Of a stretch of DNA of 64,000 nucleotides, positions 17,275 through 25,146 are shown in pieces (within the stretch, counting starts at the first letter, position 1; every line of letters starts with the position of its first letter). The stretch is taken from assembly GCF_013520985.1 (NCBI RefSeq), contig NZ_JACDTY010000002.1, forward strand, positions 744,001 to 808,000, written 5' to 3'. Source of the stretch: Mesorhizobium neociceri (GTDB lineage: Bacteria; Pseudomonadota; Alphaproteobacteria; Rhizobiales; Rhizobiaceae). The notes under the pieces were generated by a model, which had not been told where the DNA came from, made no database searches, and saw only the letters and a program-made list of their open reading frames with translations. The translations under genes and the position numbers were made by a program.

Positions 17275-17303
17275 ATATAGTCGATGCCGAGGCGCTTGTC
17301 ACG
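17275..17303 (-). promoter_or_regulatory. aroG leader promoter (rhizobial -35/-10)
   Basis: CGTGAC (17303-17298), exactly 17 nt, then CTATAT (17280-17275) matches the alphaproteobacterial housekeeping consensus CTTGAC-N17-CTATAT at 11 of 12 positions. The expected start, 7-8 nt downstream, falls on the A of the leader ATG at 17267. Confidence 0.8.
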
Positions 17304-17340
17304 TGCCGTAAATAAGTTGGCGAAATCGCTGGCGAGAGCG

Positions 17341-17526
17341 CCCCCTCTCCCCGTCACTATACGGGGAGAGGATGCCGGCAGGCAGGTGAGGGGCAGCGCT
17401 TGCTTCGGAGGATAGGACAGCGGCGAAAAGCGCTGACTTCAATCGAGACCCTGTAACTGTCAAAGTCGGTGCTGCCCCTCATTGCCCTGCCGGGCATTTC
17501 TCCCCGTATAGTGACGGGGAGAAATG
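17341..17526. repeat. Inverted pair of CTTCTCCCC-type elements
   Basis: The reverse complement of 17341-17400 and the sequence 17470-17526 share GCTGCCCCTCA, a CTGCCGG block and CTCCCCGTATAGTGACGGGG. The two copies face each other across about 70 nt. The pair lies between the SDR stop and the aroG leader, both on the minus strand, and could insulate the two transcripts. No gene is seen in 17304-17549 besides this. Confidence 0.8.
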
Positions 17527-17549
17527 GGGCCGGCCGCGGCGCTGGCTCC

Positions 17550-18344
17550 TTACTCCGGCGAAGCCCCGGCGATGCTCTGGTCATAGTCGACCAGCGATCC
17601 CGTCATGACGCCGGATTGCGGGCTGGCCATGTAGCTGATCAGCCGCGCGAGCTGGTCCGGCTTTACCAACTGGCCCATCGGCTGGCCGGCCTCGGCCTTT
17701 GCCAGCCAGTCGTCGGATGCGCCGTGCCATTTCTTCTGCACGATGTCCTCGCCTTCAGTATCCATCCAGCCGGGCAGCACGGCGTTGCAGCGGATGCGGT
17801 TGAAGCGATAGGCGTTGGCGACGTTCTTGGTCAGCGTCGCCAGCGCGCCTTTGCTGGAGGAATAGGGCGCCAGGAACGACTGGCCGCAATGCGCCGACAT
17901 CGACAGCACATTGACGATCGAACCCGGAGCCTTCTTCTCCAGCAGATGCGCCACCACGCCCTGCATCAGGAAGAAAGGGCCGCGCACATTGGTCTGGAAA
18001 ATCTGGTCGAAGACCTCTTCAGAGGTTTCGACCAGCGAGCCGCGCGCCGAAGTCGCGGCGGCATTGACCAACACGTTGATGGTGCCAAAATGCGAGATCG
18101 CGGTTGCCACCGCGCGCTTGCAATCGGTCACGTTCGAAACGTCGGCGCTGATGAAGATCGCATCGACACCCGCTTTCTTGAAGTGAGCGACCGCCTTGTC
18201 GCCCTTCTCCTGCGAGCGGCCGATGAGCGCCAGCGCCCGGCAGCCTTCGTCGGCCAGCGCCTCGGCGACGGCAAAGCCGATACCTTGCGCGCCGCCGGTG
18301 ACGATGGCGCGTGTGTTCGAATTGCGATCGGCTGATGCGCTCAT
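17550..18344 (-). CDS. Short-chain dehydrogenase/reductase of the inositol operon
   Basis: Cytosolic NAD(P)-dependent SDR, 264 residues. It has the cofactor motif TGGAQGIG (about residues 16-23), NAAATS in place of the usual NNAG, a catalytic Ser in VLSMSAHCGQ and YSSSK (Tyr and Lys active site). It is last in the run binding protein-permease-ATPase-iolG-SDR, 33 nt after iolG, so it probably oxidises an inositol-derived or methylated inositol intermediate. The exact substrate is not evident. Length and motifs are complete. Confidence 0.85.
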   Translation of the reverse strand: MSASADRNSNTRAIVTGGAQGIGFAVAEALADEGCRALALIGRSQEKGDKAVAHFKKAGVDAIFISADVSNVTDCKRAVATAISHFGTINVLVNAAATSARGSLVETSEEVFDQIFQTNVRGPFFLMQGVVAHLLEKKAPGSIVNVLSMSAHCGQSFLAPYSSSKGALATLTKNVANAYRFNRIRCNAVLPGWMDTEGEDIVQKKWHGASDDWLAKAEAGQPMGQLVKPDQLARLISYMASPQSGVMTGSLVDYDQSIAGASPE

Positions 18345-18377
18345 CGCTCTGCTCCTGTGGGTTCTTGCTAAACGTTC

Positions 18378-19373
18378 TTACTTGTCCAGACGGGCGGTCT
18401 TGCCTGATGTCGCCGATTTCAGCGCCGCATCGGCCAGCTTCAGCGCGACGAGGCCGTCGGCGCCGCTCGGCGATGCCTTCTTGCCCGAGGTTGCGGCGGC
18501 GATGAAGGCAGCGATCTCGATGGCGTAGGCGTCGAGATAGCGTGTCATGAAGAAGTCGTGCAGCGGCGGGCGGGTATAGCCCTTCTCATTGGCGACCTCG
18601 ATCGACACCGGCCGCTGGTTTTCGGCGGCGACCATGCCCTTGGAACCATGCACCTCGATGCGCTGGTCGTAGCCATAGGTGGCGCGGCGCGAGTTGGAGA
18701 TGACGGCCTGCTTGCCGGACGCGGTCTCGAGGATGACGCTGACGCTATCGAAGTCGCCGGCCTCACCGATCTTCTTGTCCACAAGCACCGAGGCATGGGC
18801 GCTGACCGCGACCACCTCTTCGCCGAGCAGGAAGCGCGCCATGTCGAAATCATGGATGGTCATATCGCGAAAAATGCCGCCCGAGCGCTTGATGTAGTCG
18901 ATCGGCGGGGCGCCTGGATCGCGCGAGGTGATGGTGACCATCTCGACGGTGCCGATGGCGCCGTCGTCGATCGCCTTGCGCACGGCGGCGAAATGCGGAT
19001 CGAAGCGCCTGTTAAAACCGACCATCAGCGTCGCCTTGGCCTTGTCGACCACAGCCAGGCACTTCTCGACGCGCTTGACGTTGAGGTCGATCGGCTTCTC
19101 GCAGAAGATCGCCTTGCCGGCCTTGGCGAAGCGCTCGATCAGATCGGCATGGGTGTCGGTCGGCGTGCAGATGACGACTGCGTCGATGTCCTTGGATTTC
19201 TCGATGGCGTCGATTGTGCGCACTTCGGCGCCATAGGCCGTCGCCAGCTCGGTCGCTGCCTTCTCGAAGGCATCGGCGACGGCCACCAGTTTTGCCTGCG
19301 GGTTGGAGCCGACGGCGCGGGCGTGGACCTTGCCGATGCGGCCGGCACCGAGGAGAGCGAAACGAACAGTCAT
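18378..19373 (-). CDS. iolG: Inositol 2-dehydrogenase IolG/IdhA
   Basis: NAD-dependent myo-inositol 2-dehydrogenase, the first step of inositol catabolism. The 331-residue Gfo/Idh/MocA protein has a Rossmann N-terminus (ALLGAGRIGKVHA), the catalytic-Lys EKP motif in AIFCEKPIDLNV, GFNRRFDPHF and SGGIFRDMTIHDFDMARFL, the inositol dehydrogenase signature with catalytic Asp and His. It sits downstream of an inositol-type ABC importer, and a 44-bp palindromic repeat lies in the 178-nt gap before it. A related dehydrogenase (13386-14507) probably handles another isomer. Confidence 0.93.
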   Translation of the reverse strand: MTVRFALLGAGRIGKVHARAVGSNPQAKLVAVADAFEKAATELATAYGAEVRTIDAIEKSKDIDAVVICTPTDTHADLIERFAKAGKAIFCEKPIDLNVKRVEKCLAVVDKAKATLMVGFNRRFDPHFAAVRKAIDDGAIGTVEMVTITSRDPGAPPIDYIKRSGGIFRDMTIHDFDMARFLLGEEVVAVSAHASVLVDKKIGEAGDFDSVSVILETASGKQAVISNSRRATYGYDQRIEVHGSKGMVAAENQRPVSIEVANEKGYTRPPLHDFFMTRYLDAYAIEIAAFIAAATSGKKASPSGADGLVALKLADAALKSATSGKTARLDK

Positions 19374-19465
19374 TGGTATTTCCTCTAGGGGGATGGGTTC
19401 GAGAGAGTTGTGTCGGCACCTTCCTTTTGAGGAAAGGTGGCAATGTTATTTTCTTTCGTTTTGGC

Positions 19466-19509
19466 GCAATTCCGGACGGAAAACCGTTTCACACTTTTCC
19501 TGGAATTGC
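19466..19509. repeat. 44-bp palindromic repeat, copy 1
   Basis: Begins GCAATTCCGGACGGAAAACC and ends CACTTTTCCTGGAATTGC. It differs by a single base from the reverse complement of 27729-27772 and by four bases from 25087-25130. It lies within an operon, between the ABC ATPase gene and iolG. Confidence 0.88.
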
Positions 19510-19551
19510 TCAGCGCGCCAGATCGTCCCGGAAACCGGATGACCATCCTGT

Positions 19552-20319
19552 TTAGGCCGCGAGCTCCGCCTCTCCGGTCTTCGCGCCGGTGATGTAGGAG
19601 ACGATGTCGTTGCCGTCGGTGCTTTCCTTGCGCAGATTGGCAACGATGCGGCCGCGCCGGAACACGACGATGCGATCGCACAGGTCGAACACCTGGCGCA
19701 TGTTGTGGCTGATCAGGATCAGCGGCTCGCCGTTTGCCTTCAGCGTACGGATGATGTTTTCGACCTGCGCCGTCTCTTGCACGCCAAGGGCGGCGGTCGG
19801 CTCGTCCATGATGATCAGCTTGGAGGCGAAGGTCGCGGTCCTGGCGATCGCCACGCACTGGCGCTGGCCGCCCGACATGTGGCGGATGGTGTTGGACAGG
19901 TTGGGGATTTTCACCGCCGTGCGGACAAGCGCCGCTTCGGTCGCCTTGCGCATGTATTTGCGGTCGAGGATCGAGAACGGGCCGAGGTTGAACAGCACCT
20001 TTTCGCGGCCGAGGAACAGGTTCGATGGCACGTCGAGATCGTCGGCCAGCGCCAGGTTCTGGAACACGGTCTCGATGCCCGCCGTACGGGCCTCGATCGG
20101 CCCGGCAAAGTTCACTTCCTTGCCGTCGAACCATATCTGGCCGCTGGTGCGCTGCTCGACGGCGGTGATCTGGCGCACGAAGGTCGACTTGCCGGCACCG
20201 TTGTCGCCCATGATGGCGACATGTTCGCCCTTGCGCAGCTCGAAATTGGCGCCTTCCAGCGCATGTACGCCGCCATAGCGCTTGGTGAGGTTTTCGGTCT
20301 TCAGGACGATGTCTGACAT
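19552..20319 (-). CDS. Sugar ABC transporter ATP-binding protein (single domain, FrcA-like)
   Basis: Membrane-associated ATPase powering the inositol-type importer. The 255-residue product has one nucleotide-binding domain: Walker A GDNGAGKST (about residue 38), ABC signature HMSGGQRQ, Walker B LIIMDEPTAALG and switch His in ILISHNMRQ. Many sugar importers of this class have a duplicated ATPase of about 500 residues; the single-domain form is like rhizobial FrcA. ATG at 20319 lies 2 nt after the permease stop, indicating coupled translation. The opening MSDIVLKTENLTKRYGGVHA is typical. Confidence 0.93.
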   Translation of the reverse strand: MSDIVLKTENLTKRYGGVHALEGANFELRKGEHVAIMGDNGAGKSTFVRQITAVEQRTSGQIWFDGKEVNFAGPIEARTAGIETVFQNLALADDLDVPSNLFLGREKVLFNLGPFSILDRKYMRKATEAALVRTAVKIPNLSNTIRHMSGGQRQCVAIARTATFASKLIIMDEPTAALGVQETAQVENIIRTLKANGEPLILISHNMRQVFDLCDRIVVFRRGRIVANLRKESTDGNDIVSYITGAKTGEAELAA

Positions 20320-20321
20320 GG

Positions 20322-21398
20322 TCAAGCCCTCAATGCCCGCATGCGTTGACGCCACTGGTCGAGAACGACCGCGCCGACGATGATCACGCCCTTCACCATC
20401 TCCTGATAGTAGGCGTCGAGGCGCAGGAAGGTGAAGCCGGAAATGATGACGCCGAAGATCAGCGCGCCGATCACCGTGCCGATGATCGAGCCGCGACCGC
20501 CCGACAAAGAGACGCCGCCGATAACCGCCATGGCGATGGCGTCGAGTTCATACATCACACCCATGCCGGACTGGGCGGTCAGGTTCTTGGAGCACAGCAC
20601 GACCGCGGCGAGCGAGGCAAGAATGCCGGCGATCGTGTAGACGAGTATCTTGTGATTGGGGATCTTGATGCCGGACATGCGCGCCGCATCCTCATTGGAT
20701 CCGATGGCATAACAATGCTTGCCGTAGCGCGTATAGGTCAGGATCAGCTGAAACAGCACCGCCAGCGCCAGGAAGATGATGACCGGCCTCGAACCGGTGC
20801 TGATGGCGGCAAAACTGTCGGTGGGAAACGAGATCGGCTGGCCTTTGGACCACCATTTGGCGATGCCGCGCGCGGTGATCATCATGCCGAGCGTGGCGAT
20901 GAAGGGCGGGATACGCGTGTAGGCGATCAACGAGCCGTTGATCAGGCCGGCGAGCATGCCGCAAGCGATCGCCACCAGCACCGGTACGATGACCGGCAGG
21001 TCAGTCCAGCCTTGCGCCAGGAACATCGCCTTGGGGTTGGGGTTGCCGTTGACAGTCGCCACCTGGGCAAAGCTCATGGCGATCATGGCGGTGGCGCCGA
21101 CGATCGAACCGGAGGACAGGTCGATGCCGCCGCAAATGATCACCTGCGTGACGCCGATGGCGATGATGCCGACGATCGACACCTGCAGGATGATGATCTG
21201 CAGGCGGGCTTCATTGAAGATGCCGGCGACGTTGTCGCGGGTGTTGAACAGGAAGGAGTCGCCGAGAAAGATGCGGCCGATCAGTTCGAAGACGATTACC
21301 AGGATGACCAGCGCCAGGAAGACGTTGAATTCGGCCGGCCATGTGCGCCTCTTCGCGTCATAGCTGACGCCGCCGACGCCATGAGATGTCTGTGACAT
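20322..21398 (-). CDS. Sugar ABC transporter permease (inositol/rhizopine-type)
   Basis: Inner-membrane permease of 358 residues, RbsC/FrcC family, with about nine to ten hydrophobic helices. Family segments are VIICGGIDLSSGSIVGATAM, PPFIATLGMMITARGIAKW, YAIGSNEDAARMSGI and DAIAMAVIGGVSLSGGRGS. The start has an excellent GGAGGACAAGAC site. It lies between the binding-protein and ATPase genes. Two strong hairpins (21426-21482) separate it from the upstream binding-protein gene and may lower its expression relative to that gene. Confidence 0.93.
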   Translation of the reverse strand: MSQTSHGVGGVSYDAKRRTWPAEFNVFLALVILVIVFELIGRIFLGDSFLFNTRDNVAGIFNEARLQIIILQVSIVGIIAIGVTQVIICGGIDLSSGSIVGATAMIAMSFAQVATVNGNPNPKAMFLAQGWTDLPVIVPVLVAIACGMLAGLINGSLIAYTRIPPFIATLGMMITARGIAKWWSKGQPISFPTDSFAAISTGSRPVIIFLALAVLFQLILTYTRYGKHCYAIGSNEDAARMSGIKIPNHKILVYTIAGILASLAAVVLCSKNLTAQSGMGVMYELDAIAMAVIGGVSLSGGRGSIIGTVIGALIFGVIISGFTFLRLDAYYQEMVKGVIIVGAVVLDQWRQRMRALRA

Positions 21399-21425
21399 GT
21401 CTTGTCCTCCGTGAGGCCGCAACTG

Positions 21426-21482
21426 CCCTCCCGCCCGTTAAGGGCGGTGAGGGAAACAGGAGCGGCGCGGTAGCGCCGCTCC
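21426..21482. other. Tandem hairpins between binding-protein and permease genes
   Basis: GGAGCGGCGC-GGTA-GCGCCGCTCC (21459-21482) is a perfect 10-bp stem. CCCTCCCGCCC and GGGCGGTGAGGG (21426-21453) form a second, near-perfect stem. They follow the binding-protein stop on the minus strand and could act as 3' stabilisers or partial terminators, as REP hairpins do in other sugar transporter operons. Confidence 0.7.
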
Positions 21483-21504
21483 GTTAGTCGAACGGGTCGT
21501 CGGC

Positions 21505-22446
21505 TCAGTTCTTCTTCAGGAACTTGTCGATGTTGGCAGGCGTCACGAGCTGGAAGGGCACGTAGACCTTGTGCTCGACCTTCTCGCCCTTGGCGAGCTT
21601 CAGCGCCGCATCGAGTGCGCCAGCGCCCTGACCGGCCGCGTCCTGGAACACGGTTGCGTCGAGGTCGCCGGCCTGCATGGCGGCCAGCGCGTCCTGGGTG
21701 GCGTCGACGCCGCCGACAACGACCGTCTTCATGTCGACATTTGCCGCCTTCATCGCCTGGATGGCGCCGATGGCGCTTTCGTCATTGTTGGCGATGACGC
21801 CGTCGAACGGCTTGCCGGTCGACAGCCAGTTGGTCATCAGGTTCTGCGCTTCGTCGCGGTTCCAGTTCGAAGTCTGCTTGTCGATGATCTTGATGAAGCT
21901 GCAGTCCGGCGTGGCGATCACCTCTTCGATGTCCTTGGTGCGCTGCACGGCGGCCTGGTTGGAAAGCTCGCCCATGATGACATAGACATTGGCTTCCTTC
22001 TTGCCGGCTTCGGTGAACAGGCGGCAAACTTCCTTGGTCTCGAGCGTGCCGGAATCGGCCTCGTTCGAAGCGACGAAGGCCTGGTTGTCGGGCAGCGTGT
22101 CGACATTGACCGGCTCGCGGTTGACGTAGACCAGCGGTATCTTGGCGGCGGCAGCGGCATCCGACATCGCCTGCGTGGCCGAGGTGTCGACCGGGTTGAC
22201 GATGATGGCGTCGACGCCCGAAGCGGCGAAGTTCTTGATCTGGTCGAGCTGCTTGGCGACGTCGTTCTGCGCGTCTTCGACCTGCAGCTCAACGCCGCTC
22301 ATGCCCTTGGCCTGCTCGATCATGCCGTTGCGCAGCACCGTCAGGAAGTTGTCGTCGAACTTGGCCATCGACACGCCGACCTTGGCGGCAAAAGCGGACG
22401 AACTCATCAGCGCCGCAAAGGCGACGCCCAAAATCAGTTTCTTCAT
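21505..22446 (-). CDS. Periplasmic sugar-binding protein (inositol/rhizopine-type)
   Basis: Solute-binding component of the importer, 313 residues. It has a clear signal peptide (MKKLILGVAFAALMSSSAFA then AKVGVSMA). The mature protein is of the RbsB/peripla_BP_4 type, with GVDAIIVNPVDTSATQAM and GVIANNDESAIGAIQAMKAA. The start at 22446 has GGAGGAGAAACACA; the frame extends upstream but that part is not protein-like. It is first in the operon ABC-iolG-SDR, so the likely ligand is an inositol or rhizopine; MocB is the rhizopine binding protein of this family. An IolR-like motif lies at 22623-22636. Confidence 0.92.
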   Translation of the reverse strand: MKKLILGVAFAALMSSSAFAAKVGVSMAKFDDNFLTVLRNGMIEQAKGMSGVELQVEDAQNDVAKQLDQIKNFAASGVDAIIVNPVDTSATQAMSDAAAAAKIPLVYVNREPVNVDTLPDNQAFVASNEADSGTLETKEVCRLFTEAGKKEANVYVIMGELSNQAAVQRTKDIEEVIATPDCSFIKIIDKQTSNWNRDEAQNLMTNWLSTGKPFDGVIANNDESAIGAIQAMKAANVDMKTVVVGGVDATQDALAAMQAGDLDATVFQDAAGQGAGALDAALKLAKGEKVEHKVYVPFQLVTPANIDKFLKKN

Positions 22447-22773
22447 TGTGTTTCTCCTCCACATTGGTGTCCGGCTGCACCGATCTACCCGGAATCCCCG
22501 ATCGCCCGAGGAATCTCTCCCGAATGCCTTTCTTCCGGATGGCGCTTCCCTACGATTGGAACGCCAGGCTCCCTGTTTGAAACAGATGTTCCGGAACGAA
22601 AGAACCAAAATACCTAGTTGGTGAAATATTTATTCCATTTCTCCGCGAGACGTCAAGAGACATTCCAAAAGCGGATGGAGGATTTTCGGATAATGGGCGC
22701 TATCGCCGCTGCCCAACGCCGGAAGCTGGCCGAGGCGTTGGACGCCTCGACCGGGTCGTCGGTGTCGCCCGCC
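22447..22773. promoter_or_regulatory. Upstream region of the inositol ABC operon
   Basis: The 327-nt gap between the LacI regulator stop and the binding-protein start has no gene. It contains GTTCCGGAAC (22588-22597), an AT-rich segment with the IolR-like motif GAAATATTTATTCC (22623-22636), and an 8-bp hairpin CGAGGCGT-TGG-ACGCCTCG (22731-22749) shortly downstream of the LacI stop. Confidence 0.6.
22623..22636. promoter_or_regulatory. Candidate IolR operator at the inositol ABC operon
   Basis: GAAATATTTATTCC is GGAA-N6-TTCC with one mismatch, the same variant as at 9957-9970 upstream of iolC. It lies 177 nt before the binding-protein gene. Confidence 0.4.
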
Positions 22774-23805
22774 CTAGATATTCTCGGGCAGATAAATGTC
22801 GAACGGCAAAAACGTCTGGCCCGGCGCGTTGGCGGCGCCCGTCTCTATGGCATGCGCCATCAGGTCGACCAGTTCGCGGCTGAGTGCCGCCAGCGGTGTA
22901 GAGATCACCATGGTCAGGATGCCGTCGGCCAAAGCCGCGCGCGACACCGCCGTGATCTCGTTGCAGATGACGGCCGGCATCTCGGCCGGCTTGGCTTGCC
23001 TCAGCGCCGCGACCGCGCCCTCCATGCCGCCGCCGGCGACATAGCAGCCGACGAGATCTGGGTGGCTGCCGAGAAGATTGACCAGCGTGCCCTGGGTGAT
23101 CTCATTGGCTTCCAGATTGACCAGCGTTTCCAGCAAGGTGAACTCCGGCGCCTGTTCGCGAAAGAAGGAGCGGAAGCCGATCTCGCGCATCTCATGGCCG
23201 TGGAAGCGATGGCTGCCGACGAACAGCGCGACTTTGCCCGGCCGCTTCGCGGCCTTCGAGATCATCCAGGCCGCGGTGCGGCCGACCTTGCGGTTGTCGA
23301 GGCCGACATAGCCCTCGCGAATGCCGGCAGCGAAATCGGACAGCAGAGAGAAGATCGGCAGGCCTTTGGCCTTCATCTCCTCGACGGCGACCGTCACTGT
23401 CGGGTGATCAGGTCCGACCAGAGCGACGGCCCGGCATTTGGAAGCCAGCTTGCGGGCACGCTCGACGATCTCGTCGGGGGCGAGCGAATCGGCAAAGTCG
23501 ATCATGGCGACGCCACGGAAGCGCGGCGATTGCGACACTGCCAGCTCAAGCTGGCGCGCGAATTCGCTGTAGAAGACGTAATTGCCCCTGAGCAGCAGGA
23601 AGCCGAGCCGATACTCCGGCAGTTCATGGCGCAGGCGCTGCTTGATCAGGCCGGCGGCGTGATAGCCGATCTCGGTCGCTGCCTCGTAGACGCGGCGCGC
23701 CGTTTCCTCGCGCACCGGCAGGCGACTGTTGAGCACGCGGTCCACCGTGGCAACGCTTACCCCGGAAATGCGCGCCAGGTCGGTGATGGTCGGCCGTTTC
23801 GCCAT
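22774..23805 (-). CDS. LacI-family transcriptional regulator
   Basis: A 343-residue regulator with N-terminal helix-turn-helix (ITDLARISGVSVATVDRVLNSRLP, residues about 5-28; Asp replaces the usual Ser in the VSRVLN motif) and a periplasmic-binding-protein-like effector domain. ATG at 23805 gives the normal LacI-family start; a frame extension of 53 codons is not family-like. It precedes the inositol ABC operon and is divergent from mocD, so it probably controls one or both in response to an inositol or rhizopine. A GATAG-AAA-CTATC palindrome lies 52 nt upstream. Confidence 0.9.
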   Translation of the reverse strand: MAKRPTITDLARISGVSVATVDRVLNSRLPVREETARRVYEAATEIGYHAAGLIKQRLRHELPEYRLGFLLLRGNYVFYSEFARQLELAVSQSPRFRGVAMIDFADSLAPDEIVERARKLASKCRAVALVGPDHPTVTVAVEEMKAKGLPIFSLLSDFAAGIREGYVGLDNRKVGRTAAWMISKAAKRPGKVALFVGSHRFHGHEMREIGFRSFFREQAPEFTLLETLVNLEANEITQGTLVNLLGSHPDLVGCYVAGGGMEGAVAALRQAKPAEMPAVICNEITAVSRAALADGILTMVISTPLAALSRELVDLMAHAIETGAANAPGQTFLPFDIYLPENI

Positions 23806-23856
23806 GCTCGCCTCGTTGGATTCGTCCGAAGCTTCTACATCATGCTGATAGGAAAT

Positions 23857-23869
23857 GATAGAAACTATC
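23857..23869. promoter_or_regulatory. Candidate regulator palindrome between lacI-type gene and mocD
   Basis: GATAGAAACTATC is palindromic (5-bp arms, AAA centre). Further TGATAG/CTATCA half-sites lie on both sides within 23845-23891. Position between divergent genes suggests an operator. Confidence 0.4.
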
Positions 23870-23966
23870 TTTGTGATGTTGAGTCTATCATGCGTCGGCG
23901 TTATTTTCACGCTCGAAGCCAGGCTGGCATTCGCTAAAGCGAGCGCCGTTGCCGTGGGAGGCAATC

Positions 23967-25058
23967 ATGACTGCTACACCGTCCCAGCGCGACTACAGCC
24001 TGATCGGCCGCGACGCCAAGCTCGCCGTCGAGACCGGCTTGTCGGCGGCCGAGTGGTATCACACAGATATTCCGCGCAAGCAGATGAAGGAGCTGATGCA
24101 GCGCTCCGACGGGCCGGCAATCCGCGACACCGCGATCTGGCTTACCGCGCTGATCCTGAGCGCCGCCGGCGGCGCCTGGTTCTGGGGCACGTGGTGGTGC
24201 GTGCCGTTCTTCTTCGTCTATGGCGTGCTCTACGGCTCGTCCACCGATTCACGCTGGCACGAATGCGGCCACGGCACCGCCTTCCGCACGCAATGGATGA
24301 ACGATGCGGTCTATCAGATCGCCTGCTTCATGATCATGCGCAATCCGGTGACCTGGCGATGGAGCCATACCCGCCATCACACAGACACCATCATCGTCGG
24401 CCGCGACCCCGAAATCTCGGTCATGCGGCCGCCAGACCTGCTGCGCGTCATGCTGGCGTTCGTCGGTGTGCTCGACGCCTGGCATGCGATGCTCGACATG
24501 GTTCGCAACGCCGCCGGCATCATCAGCCCGGCGGAAAAGACCTTCATTCCCGAGCAGGAGCAGCCGAAGGCGATCCGCATCGCCCGCATCTGGACGGCGA
24601 TCTATGCTGCGACGATCGTGCTGGCGCTTTATTCGGGTTCGTTCCTCCCCATGATGCTGGTCGGACTGCCGAGGCTTTACGGCGCGTGGCACCATGTCAT
24701 GACCGGCCTGCTGCAGCATGGCGGCCTCGCCGACAATGTCATCGACCATCGGCTGAACAGCCGCACCGTCTACATGAACCCGGTCAGCCGTTTCATCTAC
24801 TGGAACATGAATTATCACGTCGAGCATCACATGTTCCCGATGGTGCCCTATCACGCGCTGCCCAGGCTGCATGAACTGATCAAGCACGATCTGCCGGCGC
24901 CGACGCCGTCGATCCTGGCCGGTTACCGCGAGATGATCCCGGCCTTCCTGCGCCAGCTGCGCAACGAGGACTATTTCCTCAAGCGCGAGCTGCCACCGAC
25001 TGCGCGGCCATACCGCGAGGAATTTCACAACGACGCGGTCGCCGCCGCGGCGGAATGA
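23967..25058 (+). CDS. mocD: Fatty-acid-desaturase-like oxygenase MocD
   Basis: Membrane di-iron oxygenase of 363 residues. It has the three histidine boxes of the desaturase/hydroxylase superfamily: HECGH (about residue 91), HTRHH (about residue 133) and HVEHH (about residue 287), between hydrophobic helices. With the following Rieske ferredoxin and reductase genes it matches the mocDEF set that demethylates the rhizopine 3-O-methyl-scyllo-inosamine in Rhizobium leguminosarum. A GGGAGG site precedes the ATG. It is divergent from the LacI regulator. A lipid desaturase role is possible but less likely given mocEF. Confidence 0.85.
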   Translation: MTATPSQRDYSLIGRDAKLAVETGLSAAEWYHTDIPRKQMKELMQRSDGPAIRDTAIWLTALILSAAGGAWFWGTWWCVPFFFVYGVLYGSSTDSRWHECGHGTAFRTQWMNDAVYQIACFMIMRNPVTWRWSHTRHHTDTIIVGRDPEISVMRPPDLLRVMLAFVGVLDAWHAMLDMVRNAAGIISPAEKTFIPEQEQPKAIRIARIWTAIYAATIVLALYSGSFLPMMLVGLPRLYGAWHHVMTGLLQHGGLADNVIDHRLNSRTVYMNPVSRFIYWNMNYHVEHHMFPMVPYHALPRLHELIKHDLPAPTPSILAGYREMIPAFLRQLRNEDYFLKRELPPTARPYREEFHNDAVAAAAE

Positions 25059-25086
25059 TCGCGGCGATTAGACTTTTTGTTTTGAC

Positions 25087-25130
25087 GCAATTCCGAACGG
25101 AAAACCGCTACGCACTTTTCCTGGAATTGC
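25087..25130. repeat. 44-bp palindromic repeat, copy 2
   Basis: Begins GCAATTCCGAACGGAAAACC and ends GCACTTTTCCTGGAATTGC. Same orientation and length as 19466-19509. It lies in the 88-nt gap between mocD and mocE, inside what should be one transcript. Confidence 0.88.
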
Positions 25131-25146
25131 TTTTAGGGAGGAATGC

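Noticed and set aside
17274..17276. In-frame ATG upstream of the aroG leader peptide start
   Set aside because: It falls within the CTATAT -10 box, so it would not be in the transcript if the predicted promoter is used.
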